DNA of 64,000 bases from Erpobdella octoculata (GCA_963978895.1 OZ022242.1:25967424-26031423); one strand, 5' to 3'. Shown: positions 32,488-45,498, counted from the stretch's first letter. A program made the numbers and translations. Notes: generated by a model from the sequence alone, not told the origin.

Positions 32488-33841
32488 GAATAAACTGTGG
32501 AATCAATTTATCTTTGAGACATGCTCTAAGAAATACAACTCGTCATTTGGCAGAAACAACTTTTCGAGCCAAATTCTTGACTTTTCGGTATAAAACTCGC
32601 TGTTCGAGACTACAATTAGCCAAAACCTTTCCATTAAACTTTTATTGTCAGACCGACAGACCGTTTCAGCTATGTCAGCCATCATCAGGGTCAAAAGTAA
32701 AACGAGAAAAGTAAACAAACAGAAAGAACCGAAATTATCAAAGAATTAGCACACTAACAAAAGAGTAAACACTCCACCTATCAAATCAAGAGAATACGAG
32801 GCTCAACAAAAAGAACATGAGTAATACAAAATTCCATAGTGTTTAAGACCAGAATCATAAACTATTGAAATCACAGAGACTATAAAATTTATAATATTGG
32901 AATACACAATCAATTTTTGCGCTTTCGCTTTGTTATATTAGCAGAGACAAGAATTTCCTCAGATACATTACAATGAGATTCGTCAGGAGCAGCCTCAACA
33001 GCCAAAGTATTTGTGTCAGAGGACGAGTCAGAAGTATCATCATTTATGTTATCCTCGTCGTTAGAAGGAATACAGGGTAACCGATGCATATTGCTTTCTT
33101 TGACACCGAATAAGTGGAGAATATGTGGAAATTCATCAAATTGTTTATTAATTGCGGGTCTCATTAATAAGATATAGAGAGCCTCTTTAATTTTCAGCCG
33201 GAAAGAGTCGGATTCACTTGTTAAAATCGAAACACCTTCTTCAAGTTCTTTTCGTGTTAGCTTTTTCAAATGAATACATTCATAATGATTAAGAATACTC
33301 CCAAACTGGAGATGCATCGTGAGTCTCCTTGACAACGTAGTGGCAGTGTGACCAATGTATGTATCCACCTTACAATGTGGAATAGAACATTTGAAATGGT
33401 ACACCACGTGACTTTGTTGCAACGGGTCAGTGATACTTGTTCTATCATTCTTGATGACCAAATTGAAAAGTTTCAAGTTTTTGTAATAAATATATTAACC
33501 CAGTTTATTCATGACGGGGTCTATAACAGAAACTTCCTTTTTTATTATCTTCTTTATAATACTTTCATCAATTCTGTAATTGAGATTCATTTGATTTTTG
33601 TAGAACACGGGGAACTCCTAGCGTACATCACGACCCTTATCAGCGTCAGACCCAGCCGAACTCACAGATGTTTTCATTTTGGTTACAAAATTGTTAATAA
33701 AACCGTCTACAAAGTTATTAGAATAATTGTTGTTAACCAATAACTGCTTGATTCTAACTATTTATTTATGGAAATCTGACCAGGTTTCGGAAAAACGATA
33801 AGCTCTGAGGATATAACTATTAATAACACTTCTTTTATATT
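32487..33841 (-). mobile_element. PLE c, 3' half
   Basis: Nearly identical to PLE b but inverted. Open frame 32,910-33,476 encodes the GIY-YIG domain and tail. Upstream (to 33,841) are a TAA-interrupted RT-to-nuclease linker ('VIDPVMNKLG', stop, 'YIYYKNLKLF') and 'INNFVTKMK', matching the corresponding region of PLE a. With PLE b it forms a roughly 1-kb-arm inverted repeat. Confidence 0.85.
32651..32692 (-). ncRNA. Hammerhead ribozyme 3 (PLE c)
   Basis: Stem I GACC/GGUC, CUGAUGA, stem II GGCU/AGCU, GAA, stem III ACG/UGU (one G-U), cleavage nucleotide C. Intact. Confidence 0.87.
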
Positions 33842-34160
33842 AGAGGAGATTGCTTTCGCTGAAATAGAAGAAACCCCAATTGTTTATGCGCGATATGTGG
33901 ATGATATCTTTCTTCTTGTGAGGTCTGAACGTGAAGTCGTTGCTTTAAAGAATACTTTCGAGAGCAATTCAGTTTTGAAATTTACCTTCGACCTAAATGA
34001 CAGTAAAAAACAAGTAAATTTTCTCGACACCATCATCACAATAACTGATTCTGGTCCTACTACCAAAGTCTTCATCAAACCAACTAATAATGGAACATGC
34101 CTAAATGGTGACAGCCAGTGTCCGGACAGATATAAAAGAAGTGTTATTAATAGTTATCTC
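33842..34160 (+). pseudogene. PLE d, reverse-transcriptase fragment
   Basis: About 106 codons: 'EEIAFAEIEETPIVYARYVDDIFLL', split by nothing, then 'LKFTFDLNDSKKQVNFLDTIIT', 'KVFIKPTNNGTCLNGDSQCPDRYKRSVINSYL'. This is the palm with catalytic YVDD and the following segment, matching PLE a. It starts head-to-head with PLE c, whose frame begins at the same 'YKRSVINSY' region. It ends by running into a Helitron-flank repeat at 34,160 ('gaactttccaataatcgg'). It is only a fragment and cannot act. Confidence 0.85.
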
Positions 34161-34470
34161 GAACTTTCCAATAATCGGAATAATATTAGCAAAATAGTTA
34201 ATCTTCGTTAATAATAATAATTAAAATAAGAGGAATAACAATTGCAAAATAGTAAAATGTCGTTAATAATAATTTACAGCTTGTTTCAAATTGGGAAAAA
34301 CCCGCCGACTACTACTTCGGTGATTTATTTATTTTCAACTTGTTTATATTGAAAGATGACGTACGATGCGTTATATATATCCGCAAAGCGTTAAACTTTC
34401 GCGGCTAATAACTTTTTATTTAAACATTTTAACAAAAAAGTGCCCTAAATTTTTATGTGTTTATAAATAG
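34161..34470 (-). repeat. Fragment of the Helitron-flank repeat unit
   Basis: 'gaactttccaataatcgg', 'cccgccgactactacttcgg', 'gatgacgtacgatgcg' and 'tccgcaaagcgttaaacttt' match the units at 46,440-49,000 (inverted) and 55,447-59,664 (same orientation). The block ends at 'aaaaaagtgccctaa'. Confidence 0.85.
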
Positions 34471-34479
34471 TAGTTGAAA

Positions 34480-34625
34480 AGTAGTTCACTACTTTAGTAG
34501 TAGTTAACAAAGTAGTTATAACTACCTCTCTTCTAAAGTAGTTAACATGTAGTTATAACTACTTATGTCAGAGATAGTTGGTAGGTAGTTATAACTACAA
34601 CTGAAGTAGTTAGTGCCCATCACTG
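34480..34625. mobile_element. Right terminus of a hAT with GTAGTTATAACTAC arrays
   Basis: Repeats of 'gtagttataactac' lead to the end 'agtgcccatcactg', the complement of CAGTGATGGGCACT, a hAT-type terminus. The matching left terminus occurs at 46,303-46,370. No partner end is nearby, so this is a fragment. Confidence 0.7.
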
Positions 34626-34689
34626 CTTCTTAATATTAAGAAGTCCATGACTTGCTTTCCAGTCTTGCATAATGTGACCGATTGCGCGT

Positions 34690-34900
34690 TATTACAAATT
34701 ATTAAGCGATAGATGGGACGGGAAAGCGACCGGAATCGGGATATTACCGGGAGCGGGAAAGCGTCCGGGAGTGGGAGAGCAAGCGGGAACGGGAAAGCGA
34801 CCGGGAGCGGGAGAGAAAACGGGAAATTAAACGGGAGCTAGAGAAAAGCGATAAAAAAACTCTAAAAACCCCCGAGCAACGCCGGTAACCCCGCTAGTAT
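34690..34900 (-). repeat. CCCGG repeat with minisatellite, inverse copy
   Basis: Degenerate GGGAGCGGGAAAGCGACC units, ending 'cgagcaacgccggtaacccc' plus GCTAGT, followed by (TA)n. Confidence 0.87.
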
Positions 34901-34917
34901 ATATATATATATATATA

Positions 34918-35098
34918 CATAGTTCCCGCTCGCTCCCCCGCTCCGCTCATTTTTTGACGGATTTCAATTTTTTTTTCTATATTTGATTTCCCTTGACTCT
35001 CAAGGTTGTGTGAAAATTTCATTACGATCGGATGAATGGTGTAGCAATGCATAAAGGACGTACATATATACATACAAACATTCATTCGGCCCTAATAC
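34918..35098 (+). repeat. Conserved downstream module, third copy
   Basis: 'ttcccgctcgctcccccgct', 'cttgactctcaaggttgtgt' and 'acgatcggatgaatggtgta', as at 18,830 and 21,740. Confidence 0.82.
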
Positions 35099-35269
35099 CG
35101 TTCGGACAGTACAAACGAAACAAAAAAACTAATAAACGAAATATGTGCACATACTCAGTTGCAAATCGTAAATTGTTAAGATGTTAGAAACATACATTAG
35201 CAAGGTTTGCTCGCGTATAACATATTGAATAAGATATTAAATCTTGTAACTATTTAAATTTTGCATTTA

Positions 35270-38255
35270 TGGATCGGTTAAGCCTGACAAATTGTTGTTC
35301 TAACAATATAACGCATATACATAATGCCGTGAAGTTGAAACTTCCACCGCAATCTTCAAAATCCCTCTAAATACTTCCAAAAATCTGTTCATGTGACATC
35401 CAGATCTGCTAATGCTTCATGAAAAATTCAAGGTCTTGAAAACTTAGATAAATCCATCTGATTTATCAAGCTTCTGAACCGACTGTAGTTTGATGATCCG
35501 ACAACATCCTGAGGCAAAGAATTCCATGCTGAGACCACGCGTCCAGTTATGAAAAACCTGGCATCGTCAGTTCTATATTGACCTGGCATCAGTTTGTAGC
35601 TATGGCCCCTTGTTTTTTCATAATTTGCTCGTTTAAATTGTCCAACCAGGCTAGAATCCACCATTCCATTTAAAGATCTGTAGCAGAAACAAAGGTCTGC
35701 GATAAGTCTGCGCTCTTCTAGAGTTTTCAATCCCAAAAAGCTGAGACGGGTCGAGTATGGTAGATGGCTGATATTTGGAACCATTCGGGTGAATCTTTTC
35801 TGAACCTTCTCCAGGCCGTCGATTAGGTACTTGTGCCGAGGGCTCCAAACTGGAGAGCAGTATTCGAGCAATGGTCGAACGCATGTAGTGAATGCTTTTT
35901 TCATCATATATGGATCTTTAGACAGGAGGCATAGTTTTATTAATCTAAGTTTCACCGACGCAGAGTGGATAATGTTCTCAATGTGTTTTTTGAAATCAAG
36001 GTTTTTATCAATTAGTACACCCAGATCCCTTGCTTGCTCGGTCGGTTTAAGCTTGTATGTCCCAATTCGATATCTAGGTATTTCGAAGCCTTTGTCGTTT
36101 CTTCGCCTGTGAATGGGACATACAAAACATTTTGATAGTGCCATATTCAGTTGCCATGTTTCACTCCAGAGAACTAGTTCATCAATTGCTCTCTGTATTT
36201 CTGGAGCCGAAGAAGATGTGGGCTGAGTTGCTGAGTAAATTTTTATGTCGTCTGCAAACATCTTGACAGAGACCGGTCCAAAAGCATCACCATCCGTAAT
36301 ATCGTTAATAAAAATTAGAAAAAGTATGAGGCCCAGAACACTTCTTTGAGGGACACCACTGGTAACATCTTTCGGAGCAGATAAGCACTCACCAATTCGA
36401 ACAAGCTGTTTTCGAGCACTCAAAAAATCCAAGATCCATGTCAACAAATCACCTGATATTCCGTAGCTAATGAGTTTAGTCTTCAAATTTGGGTGGGAGA
36501 CCGAATCGAAAGCCTTTTAAAAATCAAAATAAACAATTTCCACCCGACCACCATCCAGTAACTCCACAATCCAGTCATGTACACACTCCAGAAGGTTCGT
36601 ACAAGTTGATCTCTGTCTCAGAAAACCGTGCTGATGTGGAGAAATAAGACCATGAGTAGAGAGGTGGGCCAAGATGCGTTTGCTAACAATTTTTTCTATA
36701 ACGCGGAAGCATGTACACGTGAGAGAGATTGGTCTGTACTTTGAGACAACACTTGTAGGTCCTTTTTTGTGAATTGGTATGATATATGCAGTTTTCCATA
36801 TTTCAGGCAATCTTCGTGTTTTGAGAGACATTTCAAAAATATGACAGAGTGGAATAGTCAAGTTTTAGGCGCAGCGTTTAAGAAATATATTCGGTATACC
36901 ATCTGGGCCACAAGATTTTGTCATTCGAAGACTTCTCAGGGTTGAAAAAACAACATCAGGAGTGAACGTAACTTCTTCCAGGAAATTGAGAGACCTCTGC
37001 ACCAGAGGTGGATTACTTCCATCGTCTTTTGTAAAAACGGTTGCAAAATAGTCGTTGAAGACATTTGACATTTTAGCCGGATCTGTAACAATCGTGCCAT
37101 CAATTGTTTCGATCCCAGTAATTTTATAACTCAATGAGAGTTTGTTGTGAATATATTTGTAGAAAGCACCAACGTTACCAGATAAAACAAGACCCTTCTC
37201 AATGTCATATTGTTCTCTTTTTACTGCTTTAGTTCATAATTTTGAAAACTCCATGTATTTGATTTTATCTTTATTCTCTTTAGTATGCTTCCAGATTTTC
37301 CTGAAAAATAATTTGGATTTATATAGACGTTTTATTCTATTGGAGATTTTCCTTGGTCGTCCTCGTGAGTTCAATACAGTACTAACTGGAACGAAGGTTT
37401 GTGTCACATAACTCATACACTGCTGAAGGGCATTCCAGCAGTTTTCTACGTCGAAACAATATTGGAAGATGTCGTCCCATTTCACAAGTTTCAGAAAGTT
37501 GTTTATTGCTGCAAAGTTTGCTTTATTAAACATATATGAGTTTCTAACATCGCTTTTGTCTCTTGGATCTGTATCATTTAAATGGAGAATCATTACATTG
37601 TGGTCACTGGTAGCGATCTGGCATCTGAACTCCACATTTGAGATCAACATTGAGTCCCCAGAGAGCACTAAATCTAGAATGTTGTTTCCTCGAGTCGGCT
37701 CTTGAATAAACTGTTGAAGTCCAAATTCATTTACAAATTCCATGAACACTCCGTAGACTCTGTTGTTTGGATATGAGTAACAGGTCCAATCCACCTCCGG
37801 CAAATTAAAGTCTCCAACCAGGCACATTGTACGTATCGGAGAATAAAACGCTTTAAAACAATTAATACTGTCCGCCATATAGATCTCCGCCTCAGCACCA
37901 AAACCTCCAGGACGATAGTATGTGACAACTCTGTATGATTTATGGTTCAATTCAATATCTACACAAACAAGTTCAATATGCCGGAAGTTATCATGTACTA
38001 ATACGGTTCTGTGAGGAATACTTGTTTTTAATACCATCGCTACACCCCCCCCCCCCCTCCACGAGTTTTTCTATCGTATCGAACTGAATCATAATCTTTA
38101 GTCAGAAATAAACTACTTGGAAATTTCTAGAGTAACACATATTTTTGCTCTGGGATTTCTAAGGTCTTTTCCTAACCGCCTTGTCGCGACAATCCTGGGC
38201 ACCACAGCAAGGTTGTTTTTACAGAGGTCTACCACACAATCTGCATCTGACTTTG

Positions 38256-38259
<4 letters not shown>
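35270..38259 (-). mobile_element. CR1/L2-group LINE, 5'-truncated and decayed
   Basis: The minus strand encodes an AP endonuclease followed by reverse transcriptase in one frame broken by stops. The 3' part to about 35,270 is non-coding. The 5' part beyond the endonuclease start is rearranged and abuts (TA)n at 38,260. No TSD was found. Confidence 0.85.
35428..38130 (-). pseudogene. CR1-like APE/RT polyprotein, at least three nonsense codons
   Basis: Order: 'KDYDSVRYDRKTRGGG' and 'GDFNLPEVDW', 'NNILDLVLS', 'ATSDHNVM' (AP endonuclease; catalytic Asp/Asn/His motifs). Then 'KSCGPDGIPNIFLKRC', 'WKTAYIIPIHKKG', 'YRPISLTC', 'HGFLRQRSTCTNLL', 'KAFDSVSH', 'SGVPQRSVLGLILF' and 'KMFADDIKIY' (RT with FADD). 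The C-terminal region is 'LEYCSPVWSP..LIDGLEKVQKRFTR', typical of CR1/L2-type elements. In-frame stops interrupt near 37,232 (TGA), 36,863 (TAA) and 36,515 (TAA, in DF-stop-KAFDSV). A poly-G run (38,046-38,059 complement) codes the Gly stretch and is prone to slippage. Such elements nick DNA with the endonuclease and prime reverse transcription there; this one cannot. Confidence 0.88.

Positions 38260-38307
<48 letters not shown>
38260..38307. repeat. (TA)n between LINE and PLE e
   Basis: About 24 TA units, followed by TTAATAATATAAATT and the PLE terminus. Confidence 0.93.
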
Positions 38308-38313
<6 letters not shown>

Positions 38314-38504
38314 TATAAATTAATAATATATATTAATAATGTAAGATGGCATAAGATTTTCTCTAAGACATGCTCGATTAAAAATGAGTCTCCATTTAAC
38401 AGCTGTGAGTTTTATAGATACTTTCTCTATGATACGGAACAACGTTTTTTGTCTATTGCAACACATATTAAAAAAAGTATTAACATTTAAAACTTTATTT
38501 ATTT

Positions 38505-38547
38505 CAGACTTATGGTCCGTTTCGGCTTTCGCCATCTTCAGAGTCTG
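38505..38547 (-). ncRNA. Hammerhead ribozyme 4, degenerate (PLE e)
   Basis: Core CUGAAGA, stem II GGC/GCC and GAAA, with stem I CAGACU/AGUCUG, are kept. Stem III reads ACGGACCAUA instead of ACGGCCCGUA, which breaks one pair and changes the loop, so cleavage is probably reduced or lost. Confidence 0.75.
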
Positions 38548-39308
38548 TTAAAGGAGGTAAAAAAACCATGAAATAACATAATATACAAATGAACTAATAT
38601 TTTTAAGGAAATATCTTAATAAAAGGATATTAATAAAAATAAACTTTTAGACACTGAAATTAAATTTAAATTACATAAAATAAGTTGGAGTTATGAGGAT
38701 AAAATAAGTATAATTAAAAAAGGTTTTATTACATGATAAAAAATAATAAAATAATAAGTATTATAATAATAAATGATTAAATTTAGTCGAAATTACATAA
38801 GATATTTGAATAAATAAAATCAAGAATTTCTCAGCTTTCGTCGAACAGTGATGTTCTCGTTTGAAAGTAAATGGAGGAAGGAACTGGAAGAGTACGAACA
38901 AACGTCATCAATCGGACATTCTTCTTTGACATGGGTGCGCATGGTATCATCAGGACTAACAGGTTGATCAAAGTCATTAACGACGGTCTTGAAAGAACAA
39001 GGGCTTTCTGAGATGATATTTTCTAAAGTATCTTTAGGTGACGGATCTTGCATTGTATCGGAATATTGTGAAAAAGAGCATGCGTCAAAAACGTCAGAAC
39101 TGTTTATTTTATACGTATCAGAAGTATGATTTAGCTGAACTTCATCAGGTGAATCAGTCTCAAGAGAATTATCAATTGATTGAAACAAATCAACAGAGCA
39201 GCAGTTATTAATGTTGTGGAATTCATTAACATTGGATACTCTTGAGTCGCGTTAGAAAAGGTATGAAGAAGATGATCATTTGGAAGATCAACAGGACTAA
39301 CATTATTT

Positions 39309-40567
39309 GGTATCCGCCAAATTCATCGCGAAACGATTCATCGTGAAACAATTCATCGTGAAACATTTCATCGTGAGACAATTCATCGTGTAAACAATTC
39401 ATCGTTAAAATCTCATCGTGAACAGTTCATCGTGAGACAATTCATCGTGAACAAAAAAATTTTCTATTTTATTTTCTAAACTACAAAACTAAAAAAAAAT
39501 AATAATGATAACGACCAATTTTTTCATCTTTGTTTGAAAATGTTTAGGTTATTGCTATTTGTAAAAAATGACAAAAAGTTAACATTTAAACGTTATAAGA
39601 AAAAATAAGAAAAAACACTAATTTGAACATGGAAAACATATTTAAAATTAAAAATTGTGAGCTATGCTTTGAAGATAATCTAATCTGTCCCTATTATTAT
39701 AATTTTGAACAATCCGAATGAATTGAATGCGAAGAGCAGCGACACGGTAGCATTTCTTGCACTGTGGCAAGGTCATAGATATCTATGGACAATGCTAATT
39801 AAACCATTAGGCTGATAAGAGCAAGTTAATGCTCACTTGCCTCAGCTGTTGTTTTTTCAAACAAACGTATAAAGCATTTGTAAACTAATTAAACTAAGAA
39901 TCGATCATGCGAATCGAAGGCTTTGTGTCAAATTAAAACATTTATAACTCCTTTGTAATTTTACAAGAAATCAAGGTTTTTAGACTCACATTCACTCATG
40001 TCCACAATTATGGATTTTTTTAAATATGAAGATTTCACATTAAGAAGTCTATACACAGGTGTTCCTGTCGCCATGATACTGGACACTTTTATGACGTCTA
40101 TACAAATTCACGATTTCAGAACCACACTCATTCTTCTCCACACCAAGTTTTATCATTAGTTTAAAGTTACAAAGATAACGCTAAAGAAAATCTACCTTTA
40201 ATAAATAAATAATTATTTTAGTAACACAATTGTATAAGTGCAAAAGTATCCAAGAAATTCTTTTAATTCATTTAAAAATTTTTTCATTGTATTTATTTCC
40301 AAGAACACTAAAAGATTTAACCAATATCTATGCATTCAGCGGTTTAAAGGAAAATTGTATTATGCAAATTAATTTTCCATTGTGAAAAATTATCTACGAT
40401 GAATGTTTCCACATTGATAAATACTAATATATATATATATATATATACTAGATATATATCAATGGTTTCCACGATAAATTGTCTTCACGATGAATTGTCT
40501 CACGATGAAATGTCCCACGATGAATTGTCTCACGATGAGTTGGTTCACGATGAATTTGCCGTAAACC
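39309..40567. mobile_element. MULE-like non-autonomous element with ATTCATCGTGAAAC arrays
   Basis: Termini GGTATCCGCCAAATTCATCG (left) and GGTTTACGGCAAATTCATCG (right, complement). The 8-bp TSD cattattt is at 39,301-39,308 and 40,568-40,575. Five to eight copies of ~15-bp ATTCATCGTGAAAC run inward from the left (to 39,450) and inversely from 40,460 to the right end. The AT-rich middle has no transposase. Its design and GGT start match the MULE at 1029-2401. Confidence 0.85.
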
Positions 40568-40846
40568 CATTATTTCTGCCAATCGAAATGTTAACACTGT
40601 CGGAGGCAGTCATAACGTTGTCGCTCCAATCAAAATTCTGTCGTGAAGCAATGTGATCACTAAATCCAAATCATCTAAGAGTTGTAGAAAACTTTTCAAA
40701 TTGTTTATTAATGGAAGGGCAGAGTTTCTGAATATAAAGAGCTTCTTTTATTTTAAGTCGAAGAGGATCGTATTCTTTAACAACGATTTTAGAATTAGCA
40801 ACGAGAACGTCACGTGTGAGTTTTTGACGTATTGTTTCTGTTATAG

Positions 40847-41790
40847 ACCCCGTCATGAATAAACTGGGTTAATATATTTATTACAAAAACTTGAAACTTT
40901 TCAATTTGGTCATCAAGAATGATAGAACAAGTATCACTGACCCGTTGCAACAAAGTCACGTGGTGTACCATTTCAAATGTTCTATTCCACATTGTAAGGT
41001 GGATACATACATTGGTCACACTGCCACTACGTTGTCAAGGAGACTCACGATGCATCTCCAGTTTGGGAGTATTCTTAATCATTATGAATGTATTCATTTG
41101 AAAAAGCTAACACGAAAAGAACTTGAAGAAGGTGTTTCGATTTTAACAAGTGAATCCGACTCTTTCCGGCTGAAAATTAAAGAGGCTCTCTATATCTTAT
41201 TAATGAGACCCGCAATTAATAAACAATTTGATAAATTTCCACATATTCTCCACTTATTCGGTGTCAAAGAAAGCAATATGCATCGGTTACCCTGTATTCC
41301 TTCTAACGACGAGGATAACATAAATGATGATACTTCGGACTCGTCCTCTGACACAAATACTTTGGCTGTTGAGGCTGCTCCTGACGAATCTCATTGTAAT
41401 GTATCTGAGGAAATTCTTGTCTCTTCTAATATAACACAGCGAAAGCGCAAAAATTGATTTCCAATAGTATAAATGTTATATTCTTTTGATTTGATTGGTA
41501 GAGTGTTTTTTCGTTTTTTCTTTTGTTAGTGTGCTAATTCTTTGACAATTTCGGTTCTTTCTGTTTGTTTACTTTTCTCGTTTTACTTTTGACCCTGAGG
41601 ATGGCTGACATAGTTGAAACGGTCCGTCGGTCTGACAATAAAAGTTTAATGGAAAAGTTTTTCGCTAATTGTAGTCTCGAACAGAGAGTTTTGTGCCGAA
41701 AGGTCGAGAATTTGGCTTGAAAAGTTGTTTCTGCCAAATGGCGAGTCTCAAAGATAAATTGATTCCACAGTTTATTCGCAACATATATAT
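40847..41790 (+). mobile_element. PLE f, 3' half
   Basis: Open frame 40,891-41,457 (188 codons) is almost identical to PLE b: GIY-YIG core, acidic tail, end RKRKN. Upstream is the TAA-interrupted 'VIDPVMNKLG' linker. The pseudo-LTR is shorter, lacking part of 'VVFLRACLKD' by a small deletion. It stops in a short TA tract, where a hAT is inserted. Confidence 0.87.
41591..41632 (+). ncRNA. Hammerhead ribozyme 5 (PLE f)
   Basis: As ribozyme 2, but stem II is GGCU/AGUU with one G-U pair. Core and stems I and III are intact. Confidence 0.85.
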
Positions 41791-42946
41791 TAGAGATGGG
41801 AATCGAACCCAAAATTGGAAGTTCGAGTTCGGTTCGGTTGATCATTTTTGGGTTCGGTTCCCTTCGGGTTCGAGTTCGGTTCGGGTTCGGTCCCTTTTGG
41901 GTTCGAGTTCGGTTCGGGTTCGGTTGCTGTGGGGTTCGAGTTCAGTTCGGGTTCGGTTGCTGTGGGGTTCGAGTTCGGTTCGACTTTTATTCGAGTTCGA
42001 ATGTAATCGACCAGTTAAAGTTTGTTCGAGTTTAGCTCGAAATGTGATGACTATTGATTAAGTTTAGTTAAATTTTTTAATACACAAATAATAGGTACAT
42101 TTATTTTAACATTATTTAAAATAAGAACAAATCAGAAATTGTAATTGTATTTTAAAAATATTAGTTGCTCTTTCAAAATCTGTTGAATGCAAATAAAGTA
42201 AATGTAGAAAATAAAAGTATTTTAAATAGCACCATACTTATAAAAATATTTTAAATAACACTATAATTATAGTCCCAAACTGTAATGACTTTGAATGTTA
42301 TAATAGTTTAATAGACATAATTTAAATTTAATCATTTCATCTTTACCATCTTCAAAAGGCAAACACACTTGAAACTATTCCAAATAGGACTCTTTGTCCA
42401 TGTCGCATCTACTAATCACGCCTGATTTTGAGACACCAGCTTATCAAAGTTTTTACAATCACTTCTAACTTTCGCTATATCAAGTTTTTTCGATGGAGAA
42501 GAAACAATCCATTATAAATTATTGGATAGAAATGCCGCCGCTTATAACAATGAAAACAATAACAAAACAAATAACGCTGGTCCGTTTTTTCTTTTTCATA
42601 GATAAAAAAGCAAAGAAAAATAATCAAATAAGTGATATTAAAAAGCTTGGCCCAAGATTCTCCTTTAATTTTCTAAGTTGGCTTTTTTTAATTTTGTTCA
42701 GATGATGTTTTAACTGGGTTCGAGTTCGGTTCGAGTTCGACCATTAATGGGTTCGAGTTCGGTTCGAGTTCGACCATTAATGGGTTCGAGTTCGGTTCGA
42801 GTTCGACCGTCATTGGGTTCGAGTTCGGTTCGAGTTCGGTTCGAGTTCGGTGCATAAAAATTTGGGTTCGTTCGAGTTCGGTTCGAAATGCTAAAATGTG
42901 GGTTCGAGTTCGAAAAGTTCGGTTCGAGTTCGGTTCGATTCCCATC

Positions 42947-42950
<4 letters not shown>
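41791..42950. mobile_element. hAT with GGTTCGAGTTC arrays, inserted in (TA)n between two PLEs
   Basis: TIR TAGAGATGGGAATCGAAC at both ends. The TSD atatatat is ambiguous because the target is a TA tract. Arrays of (G)GTTCGAGTTCGGTTCG occupy 41,815-42,010 and 42,715-42,935 in inverse arrangement. No transposase. The middle (42,060-42,690) is AT-rich with short frames only. Confidence 0.87.
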
Positions 42951-42989
<39 letters not shown>

Positions 42990-43796
42990 GTAAGATGGCA
43001 TGAGATTTTCTTTAAGACAAGCTCGATTAAAAATAAGTCTCCATTTAGCCGCTATGAGTTTTATAGATACTTTCTCAATATTTCGGAACAACGTTTTTTG
43101 TTTACTGCAACACGTATTAAGAAAAGTATTAACATTTAAAACTTTCTTTATTTCAGACTTACGGGCCGTTTCGGCTTTCGCCATCTTCAGAGTCTGTAAA
43201 TACGATCGCGTAAAAGGAGGCAAAAGATAAGAAAACATGTAATAACTAAATATACAAATAAACTACTATCCTCAAGAAATTATCTCAATAGAAGGATATT
43301 AATAAAAATAATCAAATTTAGAAAATGTAATTAAATTAACGTACATAAAATAAACTGGAGTTATGAGGATAAAATAAGTATAATTAAAAACGTTTAATTA
43401 AAGGATAAAATAATAGTAGCAGTAATAATAATAATAAAAGCAAGTATTATGATAATAAATGATTAAATTAAGTCGAAATTACATAAGATATTTAAATAAA
43501 TAAAATCAAGAATATCTCCGCTTTCGTCGAACAGTGATGTTCTCGTTTGAAAGTAAATGGAGGAAGGAACTGGATGAGTACGAACAATTGTCATCAATCG
43601 GACATTCTTCTTCGACACAGGTGCGCGCGGTATCATCAGGACTAACAGGTTGATCCAAGTCTTCAACAACGGTCGTGTAAGAGCAAGGACTTTCTGTGAG
43701 GATATTTTCTAAAGTATCTTTAGATGACGGATCTTGCGTAGTATCGAAATATTGCGAAAAAGAGCATTCGTCCAAAACGTCAGGACTGTTTGTTTT
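42951..43796 (-). mobile_element. PLE g, 3' end
   Basis: TA tract, then pseudo-LTR ('[31 protein letters not shown]'), hammerhead, 3' UTR and the C-terminal tail (43,506-43,775: 'DECSFSQYFDTTQDPSSKDT..ENITVRRKRRYS'). This shows the natural end of the family-1 protein that PLE a lost to its hAT. It turns directly into PLE h at 43,797. Confidence 0.87.
43154..43196 (-). ncRNA. Hammerhead ribozyme 6 (PLE g)
   Basis: Identical in design to ribozyme 1: stem I CAGACU/AGUCUG, CUGAAGA, GGC-GAAA-GCC, stem III ACG/CGU, cleavage nucleotide A. Confidence 0.88.
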
Positions 43797-44552
43797 AACC
43801 TACGAGACAATGAGTTTCAGCCTAATCATAAGTGTGATATGTATAAAACAAACAGTCCTGACGTTTTGGACGAATGCTCTTTTTCGCAATATGAATTGTA
43901 GCTTTAAATTCTTATTTTATTATTTTACCTCCTTGCTTTTATTAGTAATTCTCTTTTAATAGTTATATTTTAATACTTACTTTGGTTGTATAGTTTAGCC
44001 CATGTAATTTTTAATTTTTTGTTTTTCTTATTTTTTGTTTATTTATTTAGTCTGAGCCAAAAAAATTTGGTTGTTTTTTAGCGGTTTTCATATTTTGCTT
44101 TTACTCTTCTTTGTACTTTGACCTCGTGTATGTGTAAACATATCTGATATGTCTCGCCACACAACTTTATATATTTTCGTTGTAGCTGTATATTTAAATT
44201 ATTTTTATGAGTTTTGATGATGGCTAATAAAGCCGAAACCTGCAGGTCAGCTCATGACCATCTCCGGCTGCGAAGGCGGTCTTTGCAATATCGACTCACA
44301 CTCCGGCCGTACCATTTCACCTTCACGATTGAATTCTTTACATATCGATCATTGCTCGGCGGACTCTGCATCCGGATTTCGGCTTCGCCGCGACGTCTTC
44401 CCGAAACTGTGCAGTAGGCCCGTTATGAAAATCAATAAAGAATTTTATTCAAAAACAAAGTCGTTGTTCGCAGATTGGAGTCCTACGTTAAAAAAATAAT
44501 AAACAAAAAATAAGCAGTTATTTTCAATAGAGCAGGTATGAAAGAAAATATA
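43797..44552 (+). mobile_element. PLE h, tail and pseudo-LTR remnant
   Basis: The frame 'FQPNHKCDMYKTNSPDVLDECSFSQY' repeats PLE g in inverse orientation for ~50 bp (43,846-43,895), then diverges into its own 3' UTR. A hammerhead-like core sits at 44,207-44,255, and 'AVIFNRAGMKENIYI' (the conserved pseudo-LTR motif) ends in a TA tract near 44,550. The GC-rich segment 44,260-44,420 is unlike the neighbours and unassigned. Confidence 0.72.
44207..44255 (+). ncRNA. Hammerhead ribozyme 7 with altered core (PLE h)
   Basis: Stem I AUGAGUU/AGCUCAU, stem II GGCU..AGCC, GAAA, stem III ACC/GGU with UGCA loop, cleavage nucleotide C. The core reads UUGAUGA where CUGAUGA is required, so the invariant C is lost and activity is doubtful. 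Confidence 0.75.
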
Positions 44553-44555
44553 TAT

Positions 44556-45498
<943 letters not shown>

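Larger units (their letters stand above)
38320..40846 (-). mobile_element. PLE e, split by a MULE-like element
   Basis: Same family as PLE a. The pseudo-LTR segment ('[31 protein letters not shown]'), hammerhead, 3' UTR and acidic C-terminal tail (38,820-39,188) lie left of the insertion. The GIY-YIG C-terminus ('IVVKEYDPLRLKIKEALYIQKLCPSINKQFEKF') lies right of it (40,671-40,856). It ends head-to-head with PLE f near 40,846. Confidence 0.85.

Noticed and set aside
39309..40567. ATTCATCGTGAAAC array as a CRISPR-like array
   Set aside because: The units are contiguous with no spacers, mirrored at the other end, and the genome is eukaryotic.
42493..42705. Small basic ORF inside the 41,791-42,950 hAT
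   Set aside because: It has no BED, catalytic or dimerisation motif; AT-rich filler is more likely.
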